64,000 nucleotides of DNA, taken from positions 10,723-74,722 of the forward strand of contig CAKQCV010000007.1 in the NCBI GenBank assembly GCA_934217675.1, read 5' to 3'. The translations under genes were made by a program, and so were the position numbers. A model generated the notes under the pieces. It did no database searches. It saw only the letters and a program-made list of their open reading frames with translations, and was not told the origin of the DNA. Origin of the DNA: an uncultured Prevotella sp. (GTDB lineage Bacteria > Bacteroidota > Bacteroidia > Bacteroidales > Bacteroidaceae). Of this stretch, positions 9,279-17,676 are shown piece by piece. How positions within the stretch are numbered: the stretch's first letter is position 1; each line of letters opens with the position of its first letter.

Positions 9279-9286
9279 CAAAGATA
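9279..9286 (-). promoter_or_regulatory. Promoter -7 box of the YitT-family gene
   Basis: Minus-strand TATCTTTG, followed by C, matches TAnnTTTG and stands about 85 bases before the chosen start. Confidence 0.5.
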
Positions 9287-9331
9287 TACTAAATTCAAAC
9301 ACGTGCCAAATATAATTAAGGAAATAATGTA

Positions 9332-9339
9332 TACATTTG
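9332..9339 (+). promoter_or_regulatory. Promoter -7 box of the Y-family polymerase gene
   Basis: TACATTTG lies 11 bases upstream of the ATG at 9351, leaving a leader of only a few bases. Confidence 0.6.
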
Positions 9340-9350
9340 CATAAAGAATT

Positions 9351-10862
9351 ATGAAAACGGAAAAGAGCAGAATATACATAGCAATAGACTTGAAATCTTT
9401 TTATGCTTCAGTAGAGTGTGTAGAGAGGGGGCTTAATCCCCTTTCGTCAAATCTTGTTGTTGCAGATAAAAGCCGTACCGACAAAACGATATGCCTTGCT
9501 GTTTCGCCGTCGCTTAAATCCTATGGTATAGGTGGTAGGGCACGTCTTTTTGAGGTTGTTCAACGTGTGCGCAAAATAAACAATGAACGCAGGTTTAATT
9601 GTGGAGGCAAATTTTTAGGCAAGTCATATCTTGCTCCAGATTTGGATTTGCATCCAGATTGGGAACTCGACTATGTTGTTGCAAAACCACGTATGGCAAA
9701 ATATATAGAGGTGAGTTCTAAAATCTATGGTATATATCTGAAGTATGTCGCACCAGAAGATATCCACGTATATTCTATAGATGAGGTATTTATGGACGTT
9801 ACAGATTATCTGAAGCATCTGAATATGACTCCTCGTCAGCTTGCAGTAACAATGATCCGTGATGTTTTGTCTTCGACAGGAATAACAGCCACAGCAGGTA
9901 TAGGTACTAATCTGTATCTTTGTAAAGTTGCTATGGATATAGTGGCAAAGCATATTCCAGCCGATGCTGACGGTGTGCGTATAGCAGAACTTGATGAGAT
10001 GACGTATCGTCGGAAGTTATGGTCACACCGTCCGCTTACTGATTTTTGGCGTGTTGGCAAAGGTATAGCCAAGAAGTTGCAGATGTATGGTATTTATACT
10101 ATGGGTGACATAGCACTTCAGTCAGAGAAAAACGAGGAGTTGCTTTATCGCCTTTTTGGAATAAATGCAGAATTGCTTATAGATCATGCCTGGGGATGGG
10201 AACCTTGCACGATGGATATGATAAAGAAGTACAAGCCGATGGCTAATTCTCTGAGTCAAGGACAGGTGTTGCAATCTCCATACAATTATAGAAAGGCTAT
10301 GGTTGTTGTCAAGGAAATGGCAGAGGCTTTGTCTCTTGATTTGGTTGAAAAGCGTCTTGTTACTAATCAAATCTCATTATATATAGGATATGATACCGAG
10401 AGCTTAAGTACTTACGAGTCGCGTTTCACACCACTTCGTGAAGTTGCATTAAACTATTATGGCAAGGTCGTTCCTAAGCCTGCTACAGGTTCTGTTCGTC
10501 TGCAGCGTACAACTTCTTCGTCGAGAATGATAACTTGTGCGGCAGCTTCGCTTTTCAGTAAACTTGCAGATGAGAACATGTTAGTAAGAAGAATTAATAT
10601 TACAGCTTGCAATGTCATTTCAGAAACATTAGTGAACGATAGTCATGTTCCTGAGCAACTTGACCTTTTCACCGACTATGATTCTGTTCGCCGTCAACAT
10701 GCAGAAGAAGACAGAATGTTGGCAAAGGAGCGCAGAATGCAAGAAGCAATACTTAAAATAAAGAAGACTTTTGGGAAGAACACAATACTCAAAGGACTTG
10801 ATTTTGAAGAAGGTGCCACAGCGAGGGAGAGAAATGTGCAAATAGGAGGGCACCATGAGTGA
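9351..10862 (+). CDS. Y-family DNA polymerase (UmuC/DinB/UvrX-like)
   Basis: A 503-residue translesion DNA polymerase of the Y family. The catalytic acids are visible: D13 in IAIDLKSFYASVE and D144/E145 in YSIDEVFMD. A helix-hairpin-helix-like thumb follows (LTDFWRVGKGIAKKLQMYGI), then a little-finger domain to about residue 420. Compared with standard DinB it has an insert at about residues 75-115 (around NCGGKFLGKSYL), as in the UvrX/YqjW type of Gram-positive bacteria and mobile elements. The C-terminal 80 residues are charged. It is followed immediately by a YolD-like gene, the usual partner of UvrX-type polymerases. Such polymerases copy past DNA damage and are often SOS-induced, but I saw no clear LexA site. 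Confidence 0.9.
   Translation: MKTEKSRIYIAIDLKSFYASVECVERGLNPLSSNLVVADKSRTDKTICLAVSPSLKSYGIGGRARLFEVVQRVRKINNERRFNCGGKFLGKSYLAPDLDLHPDWELDYVVAKPRMAKYIEVSSKIYGIYLKYVAPEDIHVYSIDEVFMDVTDYLKHLNMTPRQLAVTMIRDVLSSTGITATAGIGTNLYLCKVAMDIVAKHIPADADGVRIAELDEMTYRRKLWSHRPLTDFWRVGKGIAKKLQMYGIYTMGDIALQSEKNEELLYRLFGINAELLIDHAWGWEPCTMDMIKKYKPMANSLSQGQVLQSPYNYRKAMVVVKEMAEALSLDLVEKRLVTNQISLYIGYDTESLSTYESRFTPLREVALNYYGKVVPKPATGSVRLQRTTSSSRMITCAAASLFSKLADENMLVRRINITACNVISETLVNDSHVPEQLDLFTDYDSVRRQHAEEDRMLAKERRMQEAILKIKKTFGKNTILKGLDFEEGATARERNVQIGGHHE
10844..10850 (+). promoter_or_regulatory. Strong Shine-Dalgarno site
   Basis: AGGAGGG lies inside the end of the polymerase gene, 8 bases before the GTG at 10859. 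It is unusual in this SD-poor genome and supports translation of the small downstream gene. An ATG at 10855 in another frame would give only five residues. Confidence 0.5.
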
Positions 10863-11062
10863 TAGACAATAATATAAAAATCTTTGAGAATATGGATTAC
10901 AATGATATAATAAATCATCCACATCATGTTTCAACGCGGCATGCGCAAATGTCTTTGTTGAACCGTGCAGCACAGTTCGCACCGTTTTCCGCACTTGCTG
11001 GCTATGAAGATGCACTAAGAAAGACGGCAGAAGAATCAGAAAAACGTTATAACAAGAAATGA
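10859..11062 (+). CDS. YolD-like small protein, partner of Y-family polymerase
   Basis: A 67-residue protein whose core (DIINHPHHVSTRHAQMS, then RAAQFAPFSALAGYEDAL) matches the small YolD-like proteins encoded next to UvrX-type Y-family polymerases in Firmicutes and mobile elements. Their function is unknown; a regulatory or accessory role in translesion synthesis is supposed. The GTG at 10859 overlaps the polymerase stop codon by 4 bases and lies 8 bases behind a strong SD, so the pair is translationally coupled. An ATG at 10892 would give the more family-typical beginning MDYNDIIN, so the exact start is uncertain. Confidence 0.8.
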   Translation: MIDNNIKIFENMDYNDIINHPHHVSTRHAQMSLLNRAAQFAPFSALAGYEDALRKTAEESEKRYNKK

Positions 11063-11073
11063 TACATAAAGAG

Positions 11074-11135
11074 TATATAGAAGGAAAAGCCAATGTTTGA
11101 AAACGAGTTCAAGCATTGGCTTTTCCTTCTATATA
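11074..11135. terminator. Bidirectional terminator
   Basis: A perfect 22-bp inverted repeat (11074-11095 with 11114-11135) continues inward as TTGAA/TTCAA. It separates the YolD-like gene from the convergent MFS efflux gene. Confidence 0.75.
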
Positions 11136-11156
11136 AATATTGTAATACTGAAAAGA

Positions 11157-12827
11157 TTAGCACATTTTATATTTGTAATTGTTACGTTGCTTTCTAAGTC
11201 TTTTCAACTTCTGCTGCCTTTTAATACTTCTGAGCACCCTCATACCTACGACAGGCCATGACGGAATGTGCTTTATTTGGTGGCGTACCATTGGAATATC
11301 CCATAAAAGCATTAGTATAGCAAAGAAGATAGCAGCGATGAGGGTCCATCCGAACAAAATCTTGATACTTTGTGCAAGAAACCCTTCTACAATACCATTC
11401 ATCAGCTGTGGAAAATCAATATTACGAGCACTTACTCTGACGCTGTCTATATATCCGGAACACCTTGCAAAACCGTCAGCCACATAGTATTTCATGCCTC
11501 TTGCATGGAGGGCTGCTCCTGTAAGACCACCTACAAACATGTGCAGAATGTTGAATACCGACAATGCTTGAAAGAAGTGTTCAAACGACATAATCTCGTG
11601 CAGACACCACATAAATGAAATGCACAATATAGAATAGCTGAACCCTCGCCAAATTATAGGCAATCTGAGTTGTTCGATATTGATGTTTGAATCTACAAGA
11701 AAGTAAAATCCACCGGCATACAGACAAAAAGCAAACAGTGCTACAGCTATGAGCTTATACACATTCCACCGCATCAGTTTCAACCATCCCAGTGAAAACA
11801 GACAGCCACATAATATTCCGAGTATAGACCATTGATTCAGAGCTTCGTATGTATGGTCTGCATAATGCATTACCTCCTCGTAAAATACCATTTCCAATAC
11901 ATGCTCACATGAAAACAATGCCTCGACAATTCCTATGAGTAGGATAACAGGTATTACGTTATGATATGTCCACATTGCAGGTTCTATATACGGTTTAGGA
12001 TGTTTGAACATCCGTTGCAGGCATATTGAAAGAGAAATAAATGCAGTACCTGTTACCAGCTTGAACTGCGATGAATGCCACCAGTCAAGATAATCACCAT
12101 AATTCAGCAACCATGCAACTTGCATCCAAAAACCACACCACAAAACTGCACCAAACCAGTCAAGCCCGCGTAAAGGTATAATTTGCGGCATAGCATGAAA
12201 TGGCTTTGTAAGTAAAGCTTGTACAAGCAGCACGATGAGCATTAATCCTATAATCAGCCAATGCATGTATGTCCAGTGCATGTCGTAGGCGAACCATGCT
12301 GCAAGATAACCGGAAAATTCAATAGACGTTAGCAATATTATGTGTAGGATAGGGAAAAACACCCCGAAATCTCTTTTGGGGGTCATCCATAACTGTATGG
12401 TAGACATACATTCAAAAGTTCCTTGAATTTTTGCCATGCCACATACTACACATAAACCCCACAACACCGGAAGAGGAATTTTGAATGTGGCAAGAAGGTT
12501 GCATACCAAGATAACCATTGCAGATGCCATCAGCAGTAGCTTGTTGGAGAATCTGAACTTCATTCTGAAAAGTACAGGGAAATACATAGCCATACCGATT
12601 AGAGTGGAGTAGAGACACATTTGTACATCCTCTCGCATTATGCCCCATTCGCCGACGATATTGTTCATTGCACCGAGATACATCCCGTTTGAGAATTGGA
12701 AACAGAAGGCAAGCACAATGTATATCCATGGTTTAATCCATTCCGGCACGAATTTATGATACATAGGCATGGCGAACAGCATTGGTGGTCCGCCAGCCTG
12801 TGGTTTGTTGTTTTTTATATCATCCAT
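11157..12827 (-). CDS. MFS-type multidrug efflux transporter of a tripartite pump
   Basis: A 556-residue protein with about 14 membrane helices, of the size and layout of EmrB-like major facilitator exporters. The N-terminal domain contains GAMNNIVGEWGIMREDVQM, where DHA2 transporters carry the first-loop proton-coupling motif. The C-terminal tail is strongly basic (RSIKRQQKLKRLRKQR). It is the last gene of a tolC-hlyD-MFS unit and starts 6 bases after the HlyD stop, so it should be the inner-membrane pump that hands substrate to the adaptor and outer-membrane channel. The sequence is divergent from classical EmrB; assignment rests on context and topology. Confidence 0.8.
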   Translation of the reverse strand: MDDIKNNKPQAGGPPMLFAMPMYHKFVPEWIKPWIYIVLAFCFQFSNGMYLGAMNNIVGEWGIMREDVQMCLYSTLIGMAMYFPVLFRMKFRFSNKLLLMASAMVILVCNLLATFKIPLPVLWGLCVVCGMAKIQGTFECMSTIQLWMTPKRDFGVFFPILHIILLTSIEFSGYLAAWFAYDMHWTYMHWLIIGLMLIVLLVQALLTKPFHAMPQIIPLRGLDWFGAVLWCGFWMQVAWLLNYGDYLDWWHSSQFKLVTGTAFISLSICLQRMFKHPKPYIEPAMWTYHNVIPVILLIGIVEALFSCEHVLEMVFYEEVMHYADHTYEALNQWSILGILCGCLFSLGWLKLMRWNVYKLIAVALFAFCLYAGGFYFLVDSNINIEQLRLPIIWRGFSYSILCISFMWCLHEIMSFEHFFQALSVFNILHMFVGGLTGAALHARGMKYYVADGFARCSGYIDSVRVSARNIDFPQLMNGIVEGFLAQSIKILFGWTLIAAIFFAILMLLWDIPMVRHQIKHIPSWPVVGMRVLRSIKRQQKLKRLRKQRNNYKYKMC

Positions 12828-12833
12828 TTGCTG

Positions 12834-13865
12834 TTATTTCTTTATTGTGCATTCCACGTTCATTCCGGCGCGGAGCATTCCAAGTTCCTTCTTTTTGCCG
12901 TTTAGACGAATGCGCACAGGGATACGTTGCTCAACCTTTACAAAGTTCCCGGTAGCATTGTCTTGTGGAATCATTGAAAAAGCAGAGCCCGTAGCATCAC
13001 TTATTCTTTCCACTGTACCGTCAAATTCTGTTCCAGGTACAGCATCTGCAGTCACTTTAACCTTAGACCCTATTTTTATTCCGGGAAGTTGTGTCTCGCG
13101 GTAGTTTGCCACAACCCAAAGCTCAGAATTGTCAACGATGTTTACCATTGTCTGTCCTGGTTGTACAAGTTGCCCTATATGAATATCTTTTTTTCCAACC
13201 ACGCCGTCGGCAGTAGCTGTGATAACAGTGTATGAGAGATTAAGTTTTGCCAACTTTATTTGTGCGCGTGCAGCTTCTACCGTTGCTTTGTTTTGTGATA
13301 GTCTGTGCCCTTGTTCTTGTTCCGCACGTGAAAGAGTGCCTTTACTTCTCACAGCCTGTTCATATCTGGCTTTTGCAGCAAGGTAATTGGTATGAATCTG
13401 GTCATATTGTTGTTTCGTTACAGCATCGCTTTTCAGCAGTTGTGCATATCGCAAATCATCTTGACGCGCATTCTCCATTCTTACTCGTGCTTCTTCAATG
13501 CCTGCATCCGAAACGTTCATATTCTGTCTTGTTACTTCCATCCCTGATGTGGTTGCAGCTCCTCCGGCAAGTTCACGTTCCAGGTTAGCTTCAGCCTGAG
13601 CTAATTGCAGCCTAAACTCGCTGTCTTCGATAATGACGAGCGTATCACCTTTGTGCACGGTTTGATATTCATTGAAGCGTATTTCTTTTATGAATCCCCC
13701 CACACGGGTGTTGACAGGTGTAATATGTTGTTGCACAGTGGCATTGTCTGTGTATTCTCCATCACCGAAGTGAACGAAATGGTCTACCACCAGCCATACT
13801 CCTATAGCAAGAATTATCAGCACGCATACATTATATATAGTTCTTAAAAGTTTCTTTTGTTTCAT
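12834..13865 (-). CDS. HlyD/EmrA-type membrane fusion protein
   Basis: A 343-residue periplasmic adaptor. It has one N-terminal membrane helix (about residues 9-28), a biotinyl-lipoyl-like half (TPVNTRVGGFIKEIRFNEYQ, then VHKGDTLVIIED), a coiled-coil hairpin (about residues 85-205), the second lipoyl half (TATADGVVGKKDIHIGQLV), and a beta-barrel domain ending GMNVECTIKK. This is the EmrA layout. It joins the MFS exporter downstream and the TolC-like channel encoded 23 bases upstream in one operon. Confidence 0.92.
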   Translation of the reverse strand: MKQKKLLRTIYNVCVLIILAIGVWLVVDHFVHFGDGEYTDNATVQQHITPVNTRVGGFIKEIRFNEYQTVHKGDTLVIIEDSEFRLQLAQAEANLERELAGGAATTSGMEVTRQNMNVSDAGIEEARVRMENARQDDLRYAQLLKSDAVTKQQYDQIHTNYLAAKARYEQAVRSKGTLSRAEQEQGHRLSQNKATVEAARAQIKLAKLNLSYTVITATADGVVGKKDIHIGQLVQPGQTMVNIVDNSELWVVANYRETQLPGIKIGSKVKVTADAVPGTEFDGTVERISDATGSAFSMIPQDNATGNFVKVEQRIPVRIRLNGKKKELGMLRAGMNVECTIKK

Positions 13866-13888
13866 TGTCTTGTTTGTTCTATTATTTA

Positions 13889-15202
13889 TTATCTGTTTAA
13901 AGTTCCCGCCACATACTGTATATTATAGTATGTGTAAGCAATATTTATCTGTGCATTTACTTCCTGCAATTCCGCATTGAGCTTGATATTTGAAGCATCA
14001 ATCATATCGGTAATCAGGGCAAGTTGGTTTAAATATCTGTTGTTTACCACCTCATAATTCTGTTTTGCCAGCTCAACACTTTTTTGTTGCGTATGTAGTT
14101 CGGTGAAAGCCTGTTGGTGCATTGTGTATGCTTGTTGCATACTGTTGTTTACATTTTCGCTCGCTACCAAGTGTGAATCATTGCTCATTCTCAGTTGCTC
14201 TTTTGCTTTCCTTACAGTCTTGTTGCCTTTGAATAATGAACTTATGGAGTATTTCACACCAATGCCAACAAACCAGATATTGAAATTCTTGTCAATAGGC
14301 GGAATGTCATACGTGAAAGGTCCAGCAAAACTGTCTGAAGCAAAAATTCCGATTTTTGGCATCAATTCGCTTTTTGCAAGTTTAAGTTGTTGTTCAGCCA
14401 TTTTTATTCCTAACGATGATTGCTGCAAGATAGGAGAGTTGGCAGTAGCACTTGCCTGTAACTCGTTTTCGGATAGCTTCTCTTTGTTGATACCGTTGAG
14501 GTTGATGTTTGGGATAACAATGGTATTGCTTAGTCCGAGAGTGTTGCAGAGCTGATGATTAAGAATGCTTTTTTGATCTTCAAGTTTTCTTTTTCCAAGT
14601 TTTAGCGATTCCATTTGCAGTTCATATCGCGTGATATCATTTTTAAGAGCCATTCCTTGCGCTTGTCTTGCCTTTATATCTGCGATAAGTTTTTCTGTAA
14701 GCTTTATGTTACTATTGTAAACCTTTATACCATTGTCAAGCTTATAAAGTTCAAGATATTGTCCGAGTGCAATGAATCTGGTTTGATTTCTGGTTAGTGA
14801 TACCGAGTTCTCGTTTTGTGCTTTCTGCAGTTCTGCAAGCCTTATACCGCTGTTTATAGCACCTCCAGCATACACCACTTGTTGTGCCTCAACGGCAAAA
14901 GAATTTCCGAAGTGTGGTTGTGTTATTCCTTTAGCATTGCCGAAGTCCCTGTCAGTCATCAGCACATTACCATTGTAGCTTGCCGATAGCGACACGTTTA
15001 TGTCGGGAAGTCTTTGGCTCTTTGCCTCTTCTATAGCCCTTTTCGCAACGTCAATGCCTGTTTTTTGAGTATTAAGGGCTTTGCTCCCGCTTTCCACATA
15101 TTCGAAAAGTTCGTCAACAGTCATACTTTGCTGCACTTGAGCCATGCCACTTTCAGTAATAAGCAGAGTGGCAAAAGCGCAGCATAAAAGTTTTCTTCTC
15201 AT
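13889..15202 (-). CDS. TolC-family outer membrane efflux protein
   Basis: A 437-residue outer-membrane factor with a signal peptide (MRRKLLCCAFATLLIT...GMAQ) and two OEP repeats rich in coiled coil (about residues 25-220 and 235-437). The end (INIAYTYYNIQYVAGTLNR) is typical. I chose the ATG at 15202 rather than the TTG at 15250, because the TTG falls within the -7 box and would add 16 residues ahead of the signal peptide. It is first gene of the tolC-hlyD-MFS operon, which reads away from the divergent AraC regulator. Confidence 0.9.
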   Translation of the reverse strand: MRRKLLCCAFATLLITESGMAQVQQSMTVDELFEYVESGSKALNTQKTGIDVAKRAIEEAKSQRLPDINVSLSASYNGNVLMTDRDFGNAKGITQPHFGNSFAVEAQQVVYAGGAINSGIRLAELQKAQNENSVSLTRNQTRFIALGQYLELYKLDNGIKVYNSNIKLTEKLIADIKARQAQGMALKNDITRYELQMESLKLGKRKLEDQKSILNHQLCNTLGLSNTIVIPNINLNGINKEKLSENELQASATANSPILQQSSLGIKMAEQQLKLAKSELMPKIGIFASDSFAGPFTYDIPPIDKNFNIWFVGIGVKYSISSLFKGNKTVRKAKEQLRMSNDSHLVASENVNNSMQQAYTMHQQAFTELHTQQKSVELAKQNYEVVNNRYLNQLALITDMIDASNIKLNAELQEVNAQINIAYTYYNIQYVAGTLNR

Positions 15203-15247
15203 TCTTGTTTTTTTATAATAGTAATAAGTTACACTGAATTTCGTGTG

Positions 15248-15255
15248 CAAAGTTA
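15248..15255 (-). promoter_or_regulatory. Promoter -7 box of the tripartite efflux operon
   Basis: Minus-strand TAACTTTG matches TAnnTTTG, about 45 bases before the TolC-family start. Confidence 0.6.
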
Positions 15256-15404
15256 CTCACTTTGTCGTTGCTGATGATTTCAAAAAAATCCATGTAAATT
15301 GGATATTTAGGAACAATCTTGCTGAAATATAACATAAAATACTGATATTTGCATAAAAAATAAGAATAAAGAGTGTGTAACCCTCTACTTGGAAATAGAG
15401 TATT

Positions 15405-16241
15405 ATGATATTGGATAATTTGGAAAAGCAATCAACAGGTAAGGCAAGTCTTGAGTTGAGAACACTAAAAGAGTGGTTTGGTGAAGCTGTTGTGATAGAT
15501 TATGGGATGATAATATTATGCAGGAATGGTGAAGCCACGATAAGGGTTAATTTCTCAGAATGGAAATTAATGCATGGCTCCGTTATAACATTGTTTCCCA
15601 ATGACGTGATAGTTATATCTGAACAGAGTGAGGATTTTGAAGTGGAGTCATTGAAGTATGATTCCTCGTTGCTTAGAGAAGCAAGCCTGCAACTTGAGCA
15701 AACAGTGTATTCGCAACTGAAGGCAGACCGTTGCCGGAAGGAAACACCGATATTGACAAACATCATAAAAAGCATGTTTTCATTGCTCAGACTTTATTTC
15801 GAGCAAGAAGGATGTATTTGTCTTGACCAGTTGGTACTGTTGCAGCTGAAGGCTTTTTTTCTTGGCTTTTATGATTATCTTTATCGTAATCCGGCAAAAA
15901 AGAAGACAGAATGTGGAAGTCCACGAACAAGAGAACTGTTCAATAGGTTTATGTATGAGCTTGAAATTCGTTACCGGGAGTCAAGGGATGTTGCCTATTA
16001 TGCCAATTTGCTGAGCATATCGCCCAAATACCTGAACATTATAGCGCAGCGCATAACCGGGCATACTGTAAAGGCATTGATAGACCACTATGTAGTGTTG
16101 CAGTTGAAACGCTCTCTTGCAACAGAGAATAAATCGGCAAAAGAACTTGCTTGGGAATATAATTTCAGTGACTTGTCTTTCTTTTGCCGATATTTCAAGC
16201 AGCACACTGGGGTTACTCCGCAGCAGTTCCGCAAGAAATAA
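15405..16241 (+). CDS. AraC-family transcriptional regulator
   Basis: A 278-residue soluble regulator. The N-terminal 150 residues are a cupin-like sensing half; the C-terminal part (about 175-278) is an AraC HTH domain, with SISPKYLNIIAQRITGHTV for the first helix-turn-helix and LSFFCRYFKQHTGVTPQQF for the second. It is divergent from the tolC-hlyD-MFS operon (202-base gap) and convergent with the MATE gene, whose end it overlaps by 29 bases. The arrangement suggests it controls one or both efflux systems. A CTCTA/TAGAG hairpin (15383-15400) lies just before its start. Confidence 0.9.
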   Translation: MILDNLEKQSTGKASLELRTLKEWFGEAVVIDYGMIILCRNGEATIRVNFSEWKLMHGSVITLFPNDVIVISEQSEDFEVESLKYDSSLLREASLQLEQTVYSQLKADRCRKETPILTNIIKSMFSLLRLYFEQEGCICLDQLVLLQLKAFFLGFYDYLYRNPAKKKTECGSPRTRELFNRFMYELEIRYRESRDVAYYANLLSISPKYLNIIAQRITGHTVKALIDHYVVLQLKRSLATENKSAKELAWEYNFSDLSFFCRYFKQHTGVTPQQFRKK

Positions 16242-17574
16242 ACTTTACCCTTTTGCGGAAAAAATAAAAGTATAGAATTCCCGCAACTGTCAAGCATACA
16301 GGGAAAGCCGTCCAAATGCCAACAATTCCGTATTCCATTTTTATACCCAGGAAGTAGCTTGTGGGTAGAGATATTACGAAATACGAGAAAAAGGCAATAA
16401 ACATCATTGGCTTGACGTATGCCGTGCCACGCAGAGCGTTGGCATAAGTCATCTGCATTCCATCGCCAAATTGGTAGATTACCATTAGCAGTATAACCTG
16501 TGAGCACATTGTCGCAACTTCATTGTTGTCGGCAAACCAATATCCCATTTGGTGTCTTAGCAGCAATACAGGTATGCTCACAATGCAACCTATCAAAATG
16601 ATGATGTGAAAGCCTGATGCCGCCACAGTGCGCAGTTCCTTGTATTCTCGCTGTCCTATATAATAGCTCACTCTTACTGAAACAGCGGCTGTTATGCCAT
16701 AATACACCATGAAGAACAGCTGAGATATTGTTATCATAATCTGGTGGGTGGCAAGTGCCGTGGTGCCGAGCCATCCAGCCATTATTCCTGTTAATGCAAA
16801 TGCCGATGATTCCATACCCATCTGCAGTGCCACAGGCCAGCTTATCTTGTTGATTTTTGCATAATGTTCTTTATCGAAAGATGCCTCTTTCATTGAGTAA
16901 CTGAAGTTGTCATATTTCTTTGCAAACAGAAATATAGACAAAGCTATTGCAAACATCACCATACGGCTTATCATCGTTGATATTCCGGCTCCGAGCAATC
17001 CTAATTCTGGCATAAATCCCGGACCGTAAATAAGCAAGTAGTTGCCTATAATGTTTAGAATGTTGCCTACAATCATTATATACATTGATGTCTTTGTATG
17101 CCCGATGGCATCAAAAAACTGTTTCAGCGTGTTGAACCAACATACGAATGGCAGTGAAATCATATTCACAATCATATACGGTCGCATCAGCGGAAGCAGT
17201 TCGACAGGTTGTCCCATGTGTTGGATATTGAAAAATACAGCAAGAAGTACGGCAAGCAAGATTATAGCCGTTGTTGTAGCTGCAAAGATACCGTTTTTCA
17301 CCACATAGCCAATTTCCTTACTGTTTCCCTGCCCATAGAGCTGTCCGATAACAGGTGTTAAGCCATAACTGAATCCAAGTCCGAAAACGAGAATGATAGA
17401 CATTACCGTATTGACGAAACTTGCTGCGGCAAGTTCTGTAACGCTGTGATGACCAACCATCAGTGTATCAGCAAAGCCGAGTACAATAGTACCCACTTGT
17501 CCCACAACGAGTGGTGCTCCAAGTGACAGTAGAGTTTTGTAGTGATAAGAATATTTATTGAAGTCGTAACTCAT
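16213..17574 (-). CDS. MATE-family multidrug efflux transporter (NorM-like)
   Basis: A 453-residue protein with 12 predicted helices in two six-helix halves, matching MATE exporters that expel drugs in exchange for sodium or protons. Signatures are PLVVGQVGTIVLGFADTLMVG in helix 1 and GFSYGLTPVIGQLYGQG in helix 2-3, with the equivalent half starting at about residue 240 (SWPVALQMGMESSAFALTG). Its last 29 bases overlap the end of the convergent AraC gene. Its promoter has a -7 box at 17603-17610, with a pair of 20-bp direct repeats upstream that look like regulator sites. Confidence 0.93.
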   Translation of the reverse strand: MSYDFNKYSYHYKTLLSLGAPLVVGQVGTIVLGFADTLMVGHHSVTELAAASFVNTVMSIILVFGLGFSYGLTPVIGQLYGQGNSKEIGYVVKNGIFAATTTAIILLAVLLAVFFNIQHMGQPVELLPLMRPYMIVNMISLPFVCWFNTLKQFFDAIGHTKTSMYIMIVGNILNIIGNYLLIYGPGFMPELGLLGAGISTMISRMVMFAIALSIFLFAKKYDNFSYSMKEASFDKEHYAKINKISWPVALQMGMESSAFALTGIMAGWLGTTALATHQIMITISQLFFMVYYGITAAVSVRVSYYIGQREYKELRTVAASGFHIIILIGCIVSIPVLLLRHQMGYWFADNNEVATMCSQVILLMVIYQFGDGMQMTYANALRGTAYVKPMMFIAFFSYFVISLPTSYFLGIKMEYGIVGIWTAFPVCLTVAGILYFYFFRKRVKFISCGTAAE

Positions 17575-17602
17575 TTTCTTTGTATTTCTTGTTTAAGTGG
17601 TG

Positions 17603-17610
17603 CAAAGGTA
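17603..17610 (-). promoter_or_regulatory. MATE gene promoter -7 box
   Basis: Minus-strand TACCTTTG matches TAnnTTTG, 28 bases before the start codon. Confidence 0.6.
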
Positions 17611-17635
17611 CTGACAAAATTATAGATTAGCAAAT

Positions 17636-17676
17636 ATTTGTATGCTACAGTGTCTTATTTGTATGCTACAGTGTCT
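17636..17676. promoter_or_regulatory. Tandem 20-bp direct repeat, candidate regulator site
   Basis: ATTTGTATGCTACAGTGTCT occurs exactly twice (17636-17655 and 17657-17676), a 21-bp period or two helical turns. It begins about 26 bp upstream of the MATE -7 box. This geometry is what AraC-family activators bind, and an AraC gene is next door. The link is inferred. Confidence 0.5.
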
